A stretch of 64,000 bases of DNA from Notamacropus eugenii (taxonomy: Eukaryota; Chordata; Mammalia; Diprotodontia; Macropodidae). The stretch is from contig NC_092875.1 in NCBI RefSeq assembly GCF_028372415.1, positions 354,508,233 through 354,572,232 on the forward strand, written 5' to 3'. Each line of letters opens with the position of its first letter. Positions within the stretch are counted from its first letter, which is position 1. The notes beneath the pieces were generated by a model, which was not told the DNA's origin, did not search any database, and saw only the letters and a program-made list of their open reading frames with translations. Of the stretch, positions 1 to 11,261 are shown piece after piece. A program made the position numbers and the translations under genes.

Positions 1-77
1 AATCAAATCCAATTCAATTGCAAGTCACGTCGTCATCTCCCTGATATCATGGTCCTTTTTGAGAACAAACAAATCAC
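1..77 (+). repeat. SINE 3' end with RTE-like tail (cut by window edge)
   Basis: The first bases match the 3' part of the SINE that is seen more completely at 60318-60505 (shared stretch around 'aatccaattca' and 'ctgatatcatggtcc'). It ends in 'tgagaacaaa', the same tail as the RTE element at 9.78 kb. The 5' part lies outside the window. Confidence 0.6.
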
Positions 78-382
78 AATTTACCTAATAAATAAAGTCC
101 TACTTCAGTGCCTCACTTCCACATGGACATAATCATGTGTTCTTGATGGACGTACCAGGAAGTTCTGGAAGATTTTACCAAGCTGGAATGACTAAGTCAC
201 TTTAAGGCCTTGTAATGGTCTCCATGTTCAAGAACCATCCTAGCTAAGTTCAGAGAGGCTCATTGCTAGAACATTGTACAGTAAGTGATGTGTTTTATTT
301 TTGTGTCTTTTGTTTTGCTTTGTTTTGCCATTATAAGCCATAAAGCCTGTCTAATAAGGCCTAAACAGGTTGTTTCAGACAT

Positions 383-592
383 GGAAATGGTGGATCACTG
401 CATTTGGAGTCAAGAAAACCCAAAGTCAGACACTTAATAGCTAGCTATCTCATCTTAGTTTCCTCATTTGTAAAATGGGGATAATATAAATAGCACTTGC
501 ATCACAGGGCTGTTTTCAGGAGCAAAGAGATAATGTACATAAAATGATTCACTAACCTTAAAGCACCGCAAAATGTTAACTATGATTAATCA
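383..592 (+). repeat. MIR/CORE-type SINE fragment
   Basis: It shows the usual order of MIR-like marks: 'ttagtttcctcatttgtaaaatgggg', then 'ataatataaatagcac', 'cacagggctgtt' and a 3' part with 'ccttaaagcaccgcaaaatg'. The sequence is diverged. The bases from 78 to 382 and from 593 to 1080 hold nothing I recognise. Confidence 0.7.
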
Positions 593-1082
593 TTTTCACT
601 GACAGAGCGAGTTGCTACTCAATGATGAAATCATGGATCCTTTAAAGTTCTGGAATACTGACCAAGGAAGTACATTGTAGCCTCAAACTCAGGATATTGT
701 TCATGAGGACAGGTCTGTTCTTCTCTATGTATTGAGAACAGGAAGAAGTCCTACTTGCTTTAATTTCAAATAGTAAAAAGAATGTAGGGGTTTTTTTTTC
801 CCCCAGAAAGTAAGTGTAGCTGACAAGTTTTGATCTGTCTTTGTTGTTCTGGAAATGTATCAGAGACATGAGATATTAAGTTGTGATAAAAAAAATCCCA
901 TCGTTGCATCACCTTAATTGAGGGTTCTCTGAAGAGAAACATGTTAGGACAATCATGCTGTGTTATATATACACAGAGAGCCTGTTATCCACAACTCCTC
1001 TTAAAATGCTAAAGTGAAAGCTGCTTAGCTCAATCTTTAAGCCAATTGAGAAAGATGAATTCTAGATTCATGCAGAATGAAT

Positions 1083-1200
1083 AAATGAATGGAAAACCAC
1101 TTAAGTGTTTACTATGGGCCAAGCACTGGGCTAAGCTCTAGAGATACACATGGAGTTACAGAGACTGAACCAACACAATCAACAATTCATTGGGGAAAAT
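1083..1200 (+). repeat. L2/CORE-type repeat fragment
   Basis: The string 'tatgggccaagcactgggct' followed by 'gagatacacatggagttacag' matches the start of the abundant repeat whose longer copy is at 5447-6340. The copy is short and diverged. Bases 1201-1420 show nothing recognisable. Confidence 0.45.
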
Positions 1201-1420
1201 TCAGAAAACTAGATATTATGTTTATTTGGTGACATAAAGGCAAAACAATACTGGTGATTTGATTTTTTTTCCCCCTTTACTTTTCAACAGCTAGTTGTTG
1301 GTATTGTGTAGACACAGTTTCTTTGGAATGAATCTTATGTTTTATCAGTATAGGGAACTCCATATAAGGAAACCCCATTTCCCAATGCAGATAGACACTG
1401 CTTTCATCCCTTACTTACTC

Positions 1421-1738
1421 TGGGGCACCTAGGTGGTTCAGTGGAATAGAGCACCATTGCAGGAGTCAGGAGTACCTGAGTTCAAATCTCACCTCAGACA
1501 CTTGACACTCACTAGCTGTGTCACCTTGGGCAAGTCACTTAATTCCAATTGCCTCATCCTGGGTCATCTCCAGTCATCCTGATGAATATCTGGTCACTGG
1601 ATTCACATGGCTCTGGAGGAAAAGTGAGGCTGGTGACCTGCACAGCCCTCCTTCCCTGAAAACAAAGTCAAGTGCAAGTCATGTCATTATTTCTCTGATG
1701 GCATAGTCTTCTTCAGCAATGAAGAATGAACACACTCT
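1421..1738 (+). repeat. tRNA-derived SINE with RTE-like tail, near full length
   Basis: This is a marsupial SINE: a tRNA-like head ('cacctaggtggttcagtgga'), the 'gagttcaaatctcacctcag' box-B-like stretch, 'ctgtgtcaccttgggcaagtc', a middle unit ('catcctgatgaatatctggt') and a tail ending near 'aatgaagaatgaacacac'. It is the same family, in the other orientation, as the copy at 11262-11575. A short 'actctg' occurs on both sides and could be the target duplication, but it is too short to be sure. Confidence 0.85.
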
Positions 1739-1774
1739 GTGATCCAGTGACACTAATCTCCTTGCTCTTCAGTG

Positions 1775-1912
1775 TACAACCCCACCCCCACCCCTCTAAC
1801 TCTGATTGTTTTCACTGACAGTCTCTTTCATGCCTGGAAATCTCTCCCTTTTCTCTCCTCCTTCCTCCTAGCTTCCTTAGCTCACAGTAGGCACTTAAAT
1901 ACTTGTTTTGAT
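1775..1912 (+). repeat. L2-type 3' end with internal loss
   Basis: 'catgcctggaaatctctccc' and, after a gap relative to the copies at 33.5 and 51.7 kb, 'cagtaggcacttaaatacttgtt' are the two ends of the L2-like 3' region. The middle is missing. Bases 1913-2307 show nothing recognisable. Confidence 0.5.
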
Positions 1913-2307
1913 TTTTTTTAAAGTGGCCTTAAACCTCCAGATAATTGAGGCAGAAGTAGTTTGGGTTTGAATCATCTGGATAATTGCTTCAAGTTTCTAC
2001 TTCATGTTATTTATGTAGACACAGTGGTAACATGCTACTATCTTCCTGGAGCATCAGCTCGCCTGGGTGTGACAATGACAGCATGTGTAACTTTGGAGAT
2101 CCCCCAGTTCTGGGGTTTCAGCTATGCTGTGGTTTATTGACTCCCAAGGAATATTTTTCCCTTTATTTCCTCATGTGCAATAAGCTATAATAGGATAATT
2201 AGGCTGTTAGGTGCCCTACCCATTCTATAATTGTAAACAGAACATCAAAGGGTCTGATTATGATCCTCTTTGGATTGCAAGAAAATGAAAAAAAGCCAGT
2301 GCATTGT

Positions 2308-4165
2308 CTTTGTTTCTTTTTTTTATTATTAATTTATTTGTTTTCAGTTTTCTATAATCACTTCTATAAGTCTTAGATTTTCTCCCTCTCCCTCCCTCCT
2401 CCCTGCCCGAGACAGCATGCAATCTTGTATGAGTTCTACACATATATTCTTATTAAATATATTTTCACATTGGTCATGTTGCATAGAAGAATTAAAATGA
2501 ATGGGAGAAACCATGAGAAAAACAAAACAAAACAAAACACGAAACAAGAGAAAATAGTCTGCTTCATTCTGTGATCCAATTTCACAGTTCTTTCTCTGGA
2601 TGTGGAAGGCATTTTGCCTCAAGAGTCCATTGGGAATGTTTTAGGTCATTGCATTGCTGTGAAGGTCTAAGTCTACCAGAAAAATTCCTTGTGCACTCTG
2701 GTTGTGTACAGTGTTCTCCTGGTTCTGCTCCTGCCACTCAGCATAGTTCATATACATCCTTCCAGGCTTCTCTGAAGTCTTCCTGTTCATCATTTTTTAT
2801 AGAATAGTATTCCATTACATTCATATACCACAACTTGTTCAGTCCTTCCCTAATTGATGGGCATCTTCTTGATTTCCAGTTCTTGGCCACCACAAAGAGA
2901 GCTGCTATAAATATTTTTGTATATGTGGTACCCTTTCTCATTTTTATGATCCCTTTAGGGTACAGTCCTAGAAGCAATATTACTTAGTCAAAGGGTATGC
3001 ACATTTTTGTAGCCCTTTGTGCAAAGCTGCAAATTGCTCTCCAGAATGGTTAGATCAGCTTACAGCTAGCTCCACCAAAAATGAATTAGTGTTCCAACTC
3101 TGCCACATCTTCTCCAGCATTTATCATCTTCCAACTTTGTCATGTTAGCCAATCTGATAGGTGTGATATGGCACCTCAGAGTTGTTTTGATTTGCATCTC
3201 TCTAATCAATAGTGATTTAGAGCCTATTTTCATATGACAATAGAGAGCTTTAATTTCTTCCTCTGAAAACTGCCTGTTCATAACCTTTGATCATTTATCA
3301 GTTGGGGAATGACTTGTATTCTTGTAATTTTGACTCAGTTCTCTATATATTTTAGAAATGAGGCCTTTATCACAGACACTAGTTGTAAAAATTATTTCCC
3401 AGTTTTCTGCTTCCCTCTTAATCTTGGTTGCATTGGGTTTGTTTGTGCAAAAACTTTTCAATTTAATGCAATCAAAATTATTCATTTTGAACTTCATAAT
3501 GTTCTCTATCTCTTCTTTGGTCATAAATTTCTCCATTCTCCATAAATCTGACAAATACACTATTCCTTGCTCCCCTAATTTGTTTATAGTATCAATTTTT
3601 ATACCTAGATCATGCATCCATTTGGACTTTATTGTTGTATATGGTGTCAGACATTGGTGTATGGCCAGTTTCCACCACACTGTTATTCAGTTTTGCTAGC
3701 AGTTTTTATCAAACAATGAGTTCTTATCCCAGAAGCTGGGGTCCTTGGATTTATCCAACAGTAGATTGCTATATTCATTGTCTACTGTGTCTTGAGTACC
3801 TAACTTATTCCACTGGTCTATCCTTCTGTTTCTTAGCCAGTACCAAGTGGTTTTGATAATTGCTGCTTTATAATACAATTTGAGATCTGGTAGGGCTAGG
3901 CCACCTTTCCTAACATTTCTTTTCGTTAGTTCCCTTGATATTCTGGACTTTTTGTTCTTCCAGTTGAATTTTGATGTTATTTTTTTCTAGCTCTAAAAAA
4001 TAATTATCGGGTAGTTTAATTGGTATGGCACTGAATAAGTAAATTAATTTAGGTAGAATTGTCATTTTTATTATATTAGCTCAACTTACCCATGAGCAAC
4101 TGATGTTTTTCCACTTATTTAGATCTGACTTTTGTGTGAAAAGTGTTTTGTAATTGTGTTCATTG
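2308..4165 (-). mobile_element. L1 LINE, 5'-truncated
   Basis: The copy reads on the minus strand: its A-rich 3' end is the T-rich run near 2308-2345, followed by a 3'UTR and then ORF2. It stops inside ORF2 at about 4165, where T/C-rich sequence starts, so it is a normal 5'-truncated insertion. It aligns by eye, block for block, with the second L1 at 36.0-37.8 kb. A target-site duplication was not found. The three readable ORF2 stretches are described in the next entry. Confidence 0.9.
2660..4165 (-). pseudogene. L1 ORF2 C-terminal part, broken
   Basis: This is the remnant of the L1 ORF2 protein (endonuclease/reverse transcriptase), C-terminal third only. Readable blocks on the minus strand are 3291-3680 (contains 'FDCIKLKSFCTNK' and 'DKGLISKIYREL'), 3066-3281 ('SLLIREMQIKTTLRCHITP' and 'NMTK') and 2738-2977 ('LYPKGIIKMRKG' and 'WYMNVMEYYSIKND'). 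These are the family's conserved C-terminal blocks. The blocks lie in different frames, so there are several frameshifts. The catalytic RT core lies beyond the 5' break and is absent. It cannot make protein. Confidence 0.9.
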
Positions 4166-4189
4166 TTGTGTTCACTGTCCCTGGGTTTG

Positions 4190-4290
4190 TTTTGGTCTCT
4201 GTTTCTATAAGTCTATCTGTCTCTCTATGTCTTTGTCTCTCTGTATCTCTTTATCTCTATCTCTCCCTTTCTTTCTTTCTCTTTTGAATA
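4190..4290. repeat. T/C-rich low-complexity tract
   Basis: An imperfect pyrimidine run made of 'tctgtctc', 'tctatctc' and 'tttctttc' motifs lies right at the 5' break of the L1. The following 4291-4769 holds nothing recognisable apart from a short CA run near 4362. Confidence 0.7.
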
Positions 4291-4769
4291 CATTGGCATA
4301 ATTTTCACCTGGGCATTGATTCCCCTAGGGAATAGACAAGTAATCTAACCCCCACACATTTACACACACACACATACCAATACCACCTACTTACATATTG
4401 GTATAGTGAGCACAGGATGAGGAGGCCACAGAGATTGGGAAAGTACATACAGGTTCTTCAGAACGACCCTGAGCTAGTAAATATCTAAGTTGCCCTGATA
4501 GTCATCACTCCCTGGCCACTCTACCAACCAGAGAGGCTGAAGGTATTTCCGTGCAAAGTGTCTGATTTTAAGCCATTAAGTGGATTCACTCATATCCTGA
4601 AACTTGAACTGCCTGTTCAACCTTCACTCACTATAAAACCCATCCAAACTGACCTTCCTGCTGTCCTTCATATATGACATTACATACAATCTAGGGCTCT
4701 AAGGTCTGTCCAAGAGTCCTCACTGTTTGGATAAGAAAATGATTGTACATAAATGAATGTGCCTAGACA

Positions 4770-4962
4770 GTTGGGAGATGCCTCGATAGACAGAGGAACT
4801 TGGAGACAGGAATTCCTGAGTACAAATCCAGCCACTTAACCTCTGTCTGAATCAGTTTTTTCATCTGCAAAAATATATATCTACCTCATGGGATTGTTGT
4901 GAGGATAAAATGAAAAATTCTTAAATTACTTTGTAGACAAATAGATAAATACTAGCTATGAC
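4770..4962 (+). repeat. MIR/CORE-type SINE
   Basis: A tRNA-like start with 'ctgagtacaaatccagcc', then 'tcatctgcaaaaatatatat', 'ctcatgggattgttgtgagg' and 'taaattactttgtagac' follow the MIR order. It is missing part of its central block. Bases 4963-5219 show nothing recognisable. Confidence 0.7.
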
Positions 4963-5219
4963 TATTCACCAGACCTTCAAATGCACCTCCTACCCAAATA
5001 CAGCACAGAATTTTTGGAGCGGAGAATTGATGAGAAGGAAGGCCTTTTCCCACATACATCCTAAAGGCAAAGCAGGGATGAAGCATTTGTGTATCAGAGG
5101 CAAGGTTTGGAAATTGTGCTTACTGTGAGCATGTTATACTGCTCTTCATTAAGGATCTGTAATTTCATCTGTGTGGTCATTGTCTTGACTGAAAGAGATT
5201 AAAACTCCTTGACTTGGGA

Positions 5220-6340
5220 AATCAATCAATCAACAAGCATTTTTAAAAATAGTTTTTTATTATACATTTTGTTATTACTTCACCTGCATTTTCCATTATA
5301 CATCTTTCCCCACCTCTCCCAGAAAACTGTTCCTTATAATTAAGATTTTCTTAAAGAGAAAAAAAGTTCAGCAAAACTAAGCGATATTCCAAAAAAGTCT
5401 ATTGTTATATGCAGGGTTGCTCACCTGTGCAAAGAATCTGGGGAGGTTCAACAAACACTTATTAAGCATTTTCTCTGATCAGGAACTGTCCTAGGTTCTG
5501 GAGATACAAAGACAAAAAAGAAATCATGCCTGCCTTCTAGTAGCTTACATTCATTTGGGAAAGCAACATGCACACATATAAGTATAAACCAAATTCATCC
5601 GAGATAAATACAGGGTGGTTTTTGAGGAGAGGCACTGGCAGTTGGGGAGATCAGGAAAGGCCTCATGTAAGAAGTATCATGTAGGAAGTATCATTTGGAC
5701 TGAGCTAAGAAGAAAGCTAGGGATTATGAGAGGCAGAGGTGAGGTATAGAGGACATGCTATGCAAAGACCCAGAGAGGGGAGATGTAATGTTATACATAA
5801 AGGACCGCAAACAAGGTCATTTTGGATGGGCTTTACAGCATGTTAGGAAGGTTGTGAAAGACTTTATGTGACAAACAGAGGGGTTTGTCTTTAGATAGGG
5901 ATAGGAACTGGGCTTGTGATTTGATTAATATAAAGGGTTCCCAAGTGAGGAAAACACTTTCTACCAGTGCAAGTTGGCACTTTCTCTGAGACTTCTAGTC
6001 TTAAGAAAGATGTCTAGAACTCTGAAAGGTTAAGGGACTTGCTCCAAATGTCACAGGCAGTAGATATCAGATGTTTTCCTGCCTTTAAGGACAGCTTGTT
6101 AACCACTATCCTGTGCTATGTGGGAGCCAAAGGTGTTTCTTGAGTAAAAACAGGAGTAGCAGTCAGATCTTCAATTTAGAAATATCACTTTTCCAGTTGT
6201 GTGAAAGATGGATTAGGCAGAAGGCAGGCTGAAGGCTGAGACTAATTAGGGACTTATAATTATCTAGGCAGGAGGTAATGAAAGCCTGAGCTGAAATTAA
6301 ATACTTTGGAGAGTTGCAATGGTTGGAATATATATCACCC
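5220..6340 (+). repeat. Long CORE/L2-type dispersed repeat, interrupted
   Basis: The host repeat starts before 5243 and resumes at 5447 with 'ttattaagcattttctctga', 'ctggagatacaaagac', 'ccttctagtagcttacattc', 'gcctcatgtaagaagtatc', 'tgctatgcaaagaccc' and, near 6250-6300, 'tatctaggcaggaggtaatg'. The same succession appears in part at 7383-7700, 15750-16055 and 52580-52760. A MIR piece lies at about 5995-6120. I recognise it as a common dispersed repeat in marsupials but cannot name the subfamily. Near 5663-5693 a 15-bp unit ('gtaagaagtatcat') is doubled. Confidence 0.6.
5243..5446 (-). mobile_element. L1-type 3' end fragment inserted in a CORE/L2 repeat
   Basis: On the minus strand it has an A-rich end (T-run near 5250). 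It belongs to the same 3'UTR family as 28570-28860, sharing the 'aaagagaaaaaaagttcagc' type A-rich stretch and a 'gtctattgttatatgcagggtt' type block. It breaks the surrounding repeat, and 'caacaagcattt' on the left is repeated as 'caacaaacactt' on the right, an imperfect 12-bp target-site duplication. No coding part is present. Confidence 0.6.
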
Positions 6341-7382
6341 TTATCTTGTGATAAACTCTTCAACTTAAGCTGGGTCTTTAAGACAACTAATACAGTCTGT
6401 CACTGGGCCCATCCTAAGAATAAGGAATCATTCCATCTCAAAGCTGGAAGATACCTCAAAGGTAATGTAATCCAATCTGAACCTGAGGGAAAAAATCCAC
6501 TTTACAATATACTTGATAAATTGGTCACTTGGCTTTTGTAGGAAATTCCCTAGTGAGAGGAACCTCCCTGCCTCTGGAGAAAGTGAATTTGCTGTGTATA
6601 ACTATTTATTATGATGTTTTTCCTAACATCAGTGTCTCTGTCATTTCCACATAATGCTCCAAGATATGCCCCTTGGGGCCAATTCAATTAATTTTAACAA
6701 ACATTTATCAACTTGTTTAGCCAAAGAAAACAAGTTTAATCCCTCTTGAATGTAAAATCCCTTCCCTTCTTGAAGGTAGTTATTATATTCCTCTAAGGCT
6801 TCTCCAGGCTAAATATCCCCAGATCCTTCAACTAATCCATGTTTAGTAGACCTCGAGGTCCTGGATGATACCAGTCACCATCCTCTGGATGCATTCTAGT
6901 TTCCTATAATGTAGCCCCCAGATAAGGACACATTCCTCTAGACATGGTATAAGCTGAGCAGCATACAATGCTACTAGCACCCCCTGTGTTCTGGATTTCA
7001 GTACTCAAAATGCAGTTAGTATAATAGCATAGTGTGGTTCCTGTTGGGCTCTCAGGCCTTTAAAACCATTGGATAGATGTTCTTCAAATGAACTACTGAC
7101 CAGCCTTGGCCCCCCATTCTATGACTTATAAAGTTGATTTTTTGAACCTCAGTATAAGACTTTCCATTTATTAAATTTTTCGTTATTCAACTTAGACCAA
7201 TGCTTTATCCTACCAAGATATTTTGGGCTCTGTTATACAACACATAAACCTTCTCCAGCTCCTTTGGGTTATCTTCAAGTCTGATAAACAAGTCATCTAC
7301 TCCTTCATCCAAATCATTGATAAAAATATTAAATAACACAGAACCAAATATAAATCCTTAGAAATATCATTAGAAACCTTCC

Positions 7383-7975
7383 AAACTGACCAGAATTTAT
7401 TAAGCATTTGTGTTAGGCACTGGCAACACAAAGAAAATGAAATAATTCCTTCCTTTAAGGAGCTTATATTCCTTCGGGGGAAGGGAAGATAAAATAAATA
7501 GACAAATAAGAAAAAAAATTACAAAGTAATTTTTGTGGTAAGGTCATCAGTCTAATGTGAAGGACAGTGTATTAACAACAGAACAAGAAACTACAAAGGG
7601 CACAATGAAATTGTGGAGAAGTGTATAATAGAGACCCTGAAAGGATGGGGCTGACATGGAAGGGTATGGGAGTACTGGTCAGAGAGGGAGCCCAAGAAGC
7701 AAATTACAAATGAGAGATCATAAGTAGAGTTATAGGACAATAGATTGCCATACTTTTCTAGTAGCAAAGGTAATGGGGAACATGTGTGGCAGCAGGTTAG
7801 ATGTGCAGTAGCTGGTCTTACTCGATAGTCAAAGGAAGGTCAGTGGAGTCCCCTAGACTAGTTGTAAAAGAGTTACAGATCTGTTCCATGATAAACTCTA
7901 TAGTAATTTCTCTCTCCCAGACATGGGGAGGAGGAGGTGAGGTAGAATTCAGGGAGGAGACTCCTCTTTAGGTCT
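7383..7975 (+). repeat. CORE/L2-type repeat inside the CR1/L3 copy
   Basis: It starts with 'tttattaagcatttgtgtta' and 'ggcactggcaacacaaag' and continues with 'aaggagcttatattcc', as in the copy at 5447. The CR1/L3 sequence stops just before it and resumes just after it, so it was inserted later or moved in with flanking DNA. The last 250 bases are weakly matched. Confidence 0.5.
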
Positions 7976-8288
7976 GCCATTCAACCAAATACCCTATCTG
8001 TACTATTGATTAGCACACATCTCTCCATCTTCTCTACAGGGATAGTATGAGAGACTTTGCTTATTGCTTGGATAAAATCTTGGTAAACTGTATCTACAAC
8101 ATTCCCCTGACCTATCTGTTTAGTAACATTGTCAACAAAAGAAATTGTTATTCTGGCTTGACTTGTTCTTAATAAACCCACATTGACCCTACAAAATCAC
8201 TGCCTCGTTTTTTGAATTCTTATCAATCATTTCTTTAATAATCTTATAGAATTTTGCCAATAATTGGAGATAAACTCATTGGCCTAAA

Positions 8289-8290
<2 letters not shown>

Positions 8291-8361
<71 letters not shown>
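8291..8361 (+). repeat. (CT)n microsatellite, about 35 units
   Basis: An almost perfect run of 'ct' lies between 8291 and 8361, ended by 'gtctg'. It sits inside the CR1/L3 copy and is likely to vary in length between individuals. It also explains a spurious serine/leucine-alternating open frame across it. Confidence 0.95.
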
Positions 8362-8364
<3 letters not shown>

Positions 8365-8620
8365 GAATTTGCCCTTCTTAAGTTCTTCAGAACCTCTCCT
8401 GCCTTCACAATCCTTCAAACATCACTGATAGTGCTTCATCAATCCCATCAGTTTTTTTAGTGCCTTGGTATGTGATTCATCAGGACCTAGTGACTTAAAA
8501 GCCATTGAGGGGCAGTAGCTGATCTCTTTCCATTTTCCTACTTATCTTAGATTTCAAGTCTCTATTAGTCTTTTTGAGTCCAAAGATCATTCTCCTCAGG
8601 GTAAGAGGAACAAGTTGCCC

Positions 8621-9778
8621 AAACTATGTATGTTTCCTTGACACACTGTGTCCCCAACCAGTCACCCCTATCCACCTGTGATATCATCGTGTTGTTCTAG
8701 GCTGCTTGTCTCCTCTCTTCCTTAGCATTTCTGCTAAGCTGCTGCTGCTACTTTCTGTTGATAACTGCTGATCATCAACTGAATTTTTTCCCCCACTGAG
8801 TCACTTTGGGCCACCAGTCTATCTTCTGTTGCCATCCAGTTTCTTCTCCAGAGATGGAGAGGTTTACCATTTTTTTAGCTCAGTGATTCTCAAGCTTTCG
8901 TTTTGCTCACTGAGTTACAACCTTTGCCGTGAGGAATCATGGCACATTGAATATTTAAGTTGGCAACAAAAGAGTGTCTGTAAAACTGGGCCTCCAGAAC
9001 CATGACTCAGTCCTATGATTCCTCCACTTCTACTTCCCCTCTCCTAAAACCTCATTCTCTCTCCTTTCTTTCTACCCCCAGGACTCAGCAAAAGAGGGCA
9101 GAACTCCTATTATGAGTCAAACTGTAAAGAGTAGGCAGAAAATTGCAGCTGAAGGCAGGAGCTAGGGAGTGTGAAAGTGTTGGGTTATGTTGAGGAGAGA
9201 ACATATAGGGCAGGAATGTGAGACCTCAAAATACATGAAAATTTAAAAACTTGCTGTTCAAGAGGGTGGTTTGTTCTGTTTAGTTTCTGGTAGTTCAGAG
9301 TATTAATTGCATATTCAAAAGGAACTGAATTTTTGGTGGAGGAAAAAGCAGGTAGTTTATAATTCATGAAGCTGTAAATGAATATGAAGAAAGCAAATTA
9401 ATTGGCTATACTGCTATACCACACAACCTTCGAGAACCATTGATTTCACCTGATAAGCTATCTGGCTAGATTTGACTGGTGAGAGGTTACATCATTACTT
9501 AAAGAACACATTGACTCTGCCAGAGAGAAATTTTGGAAAGTAGGGTAATGTGTGAGTAGGATAAAGCCATTGCAGTTCTGCTATTTCTTACCTTTAATCC
9601 TTGCCTACAAGTGTATGCTTCTACTGTTTTGGAAGTATACTTGGTACCCTAATGTTGGACAGAACAATTTATAAACAGTGAGATTTAACACATTAGGCAA
9701 ATGGTATCAACTTGTGACTGTTTGGCAAAGGTTTCCACAATCAAGATTTAACTAACAGTGCCTGGCACATAGTTGGGT
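8621..9778. other. No recognised feature
   Basis: About 1.16 kb with no repeat or gene I can support. A short 'acagtgcctggcacatagtt' at about 9755-9775, typical of a MIR/L2 3' end, lies right before the RTE element. Confidence 0.5.
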
Positions 9779-9949
9779 GTTGTCCTTTGTTCTCAAAGGG
9801 GACCAAAATGACTGTGCTAAAATCAAGTTTCAGTGTGTCTGACTATGGCTGATCAGACCAATACAAGTTTGGAATGTTCTGCCATAGGTCAGGTACAGAT
9901 ACTTCATGTGAACCTTTGGGGTGGATTCTCTAAATTTCCACATCTTGCA

Positions 9950-11261
9950 TTTCTTTTGAGCTATTTCAATTCTACTTTGCTCAGAGAGCGCAGCACCTTC
10001 TCTGATGTGGGCACACCATGCTGAGAGGACTCATGCCAGTGTCTTCCATGTCATACAATCAATACCAAAGTTCTTAGGAGAGACTTTGAGAAGGTCCCTA
10101 TATCACTTCTTCTGACCACCACATGGTGCTTGCCCTGTGTGAGTTCTCTACAAAATAGTCTTTTTAGCAAGCATACATTTTGCATTTGAACAACATGGCC
10201 AGCCCATCGGAGTTATGCTCTCTGATGCAGAATCTGAATGTTTGTCAGTCTAGCTCAAGAAAGGACTTCAGTGTCTGGTACCTTATCCTGCCAGGTAATC
10301 TTCAGAATCCTCGTAAGACAATTCAAATGAAAATAATTCAGCTTCTTGGCATGGTGCTGGTATGCTGTCCAGGTTTCACAAGTACACAACAATGAGGTCA
10401 GCACAACAACTCTGTAGACCTTCAGTCAGGTAGTCAGTTTAATACCTCTCTTCTCTCTCATATTTTCCTTTGGAGCCTCCCAAAAACTGAGCTAGCTTTG
10501 GCAATCCATGCATCAACCTCATTATCAATGTGTACATCCCTGGTAAGTACACTACCAAGGTAAGTAAACTTATACAAAGCATTCAAAACTTTTTCATTTG
10601 CATATGTACAACCATCATGGTTGTACATATGGATGGTGTGGTGGTGACTAATGGAGCACCTGTGTTTTCTTGGTGTTGTTCGGCCTAAATTAGCATAAGC
10701 AGTAGAGAATTGATCCATACTCTGTTGCATCTCAGCTTCAGAGTCTGCACTGAGTGCACAATCATCTGTAAACAGAAAACCACTCACCATCACTCCTTCC
10801 ACTTTGGTCTTGGCTTGTAGTCTTTTCAAGTTGAAGAATTTACCATCAGTACAGTAGGTGACCTTGATACCATGTTCATCCTCCTTGAAAGCATTTGACA
10901 ACATGCCTGAAAACATCATGTTCAAAAGCATGGGAGCAAGCACACAGCTTTGTTTCACTCCATTGATGATTGAGAAAGCGTGACAGCATTGTCCATTATA
11001 CAGAACCAGACAAGCATGCTGTCATGAAATTGAAGTATCAAAGGTCAGATCTACAAGTGTTGCGTACAGACCTCTATTCTGCTCCTGGCACTTCTCCTGG
11101 AGTTGTTGGGCAGCAAACACCATATTGACCATTCATCGGCCCTTTCTGAAGCCACAATGGCTCTCAGGTAGGTGACCATCTTCCAAGTGAAGGATGTGCC
11201 TATTAAAGAGGCAAGAATCTTGCCAGCAATCACTAAGAGAGCAACCCCCTGTGATTGTCTG
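9950..11261 (-). pseudogene. RTE reverse transcriptase fragment
   Basis: RTE LINE polyprotein remnant, RT domain and C-terminal part. The piece at 11051-11261 carries 'VIAGKILASLIG', the family's finger block. The piece at 10458-10958 is an unbroken 166 codons with 'KQSCVLAPML', the catalytic block 'FTDDCALSAD' (both Asp kept; usual residue before them is Ala), 'FTYLGSVLTRD' and 'IDNEVDAWIAKAS'. Between the pieces the region before the 'NGVKQ' block is shortened by roughly 25 codons. The weakly readable C-terminal part runs leftwards to about 9950 with stops. Not functional. Confidence 0.85.
10601..10631. repeat. Perfect inverted repeat, 15-bp arms, 1-nt centre
   Basis: The left arm 'catatgtacaaccat' (10601-10615) is followed by one c and then its exact reverse complement (10617-10631). 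It lies inside the RTE reverse-transcriptase frame, in the variable part after the catalytic block. It could form a hairpin in RNA or a cruciform in DNA; no function is known to me. Confidence 0.95.

Larger units (their letters stand above)
6400..8620 (-). mobile_element. CR1/L3 LINE, interrupted
   Basis: Reading on the minus strand, the 3' end is near 6405. Plus-strand marks in order are 'cttctccaggctaaatatcc', 'caccatcctctggatgcatt', 'catccaaatcattgataaa', then after a break 'cttgacttgttcttaataaa', 'ttttgccaataattggagat' and 'tcatcaggacctagtgac'. This is the order of the CR1 reverse-transcriptase and 3'UTR region read backwards. Other copies are at 35.5/40.9, 30.8, 32.4, 59.4 and 61.8 kb. 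It is interrupted by another repeat at 7383-7975 and by a (CT)n run. No intact frame remains. Confidence 0.75.

Noticed and set aside
1421..1500. tRNA gene
   Set aside because: The tRNA-like head belongs to a SINE; cloverleaf arms are not preserved and the same head recurs at many sites.
3309..3856. Plus-strand frames of 74-129 codons over the L1
   Set aside because: They are shadows of the minus-strand L1 ORF2 remnant.
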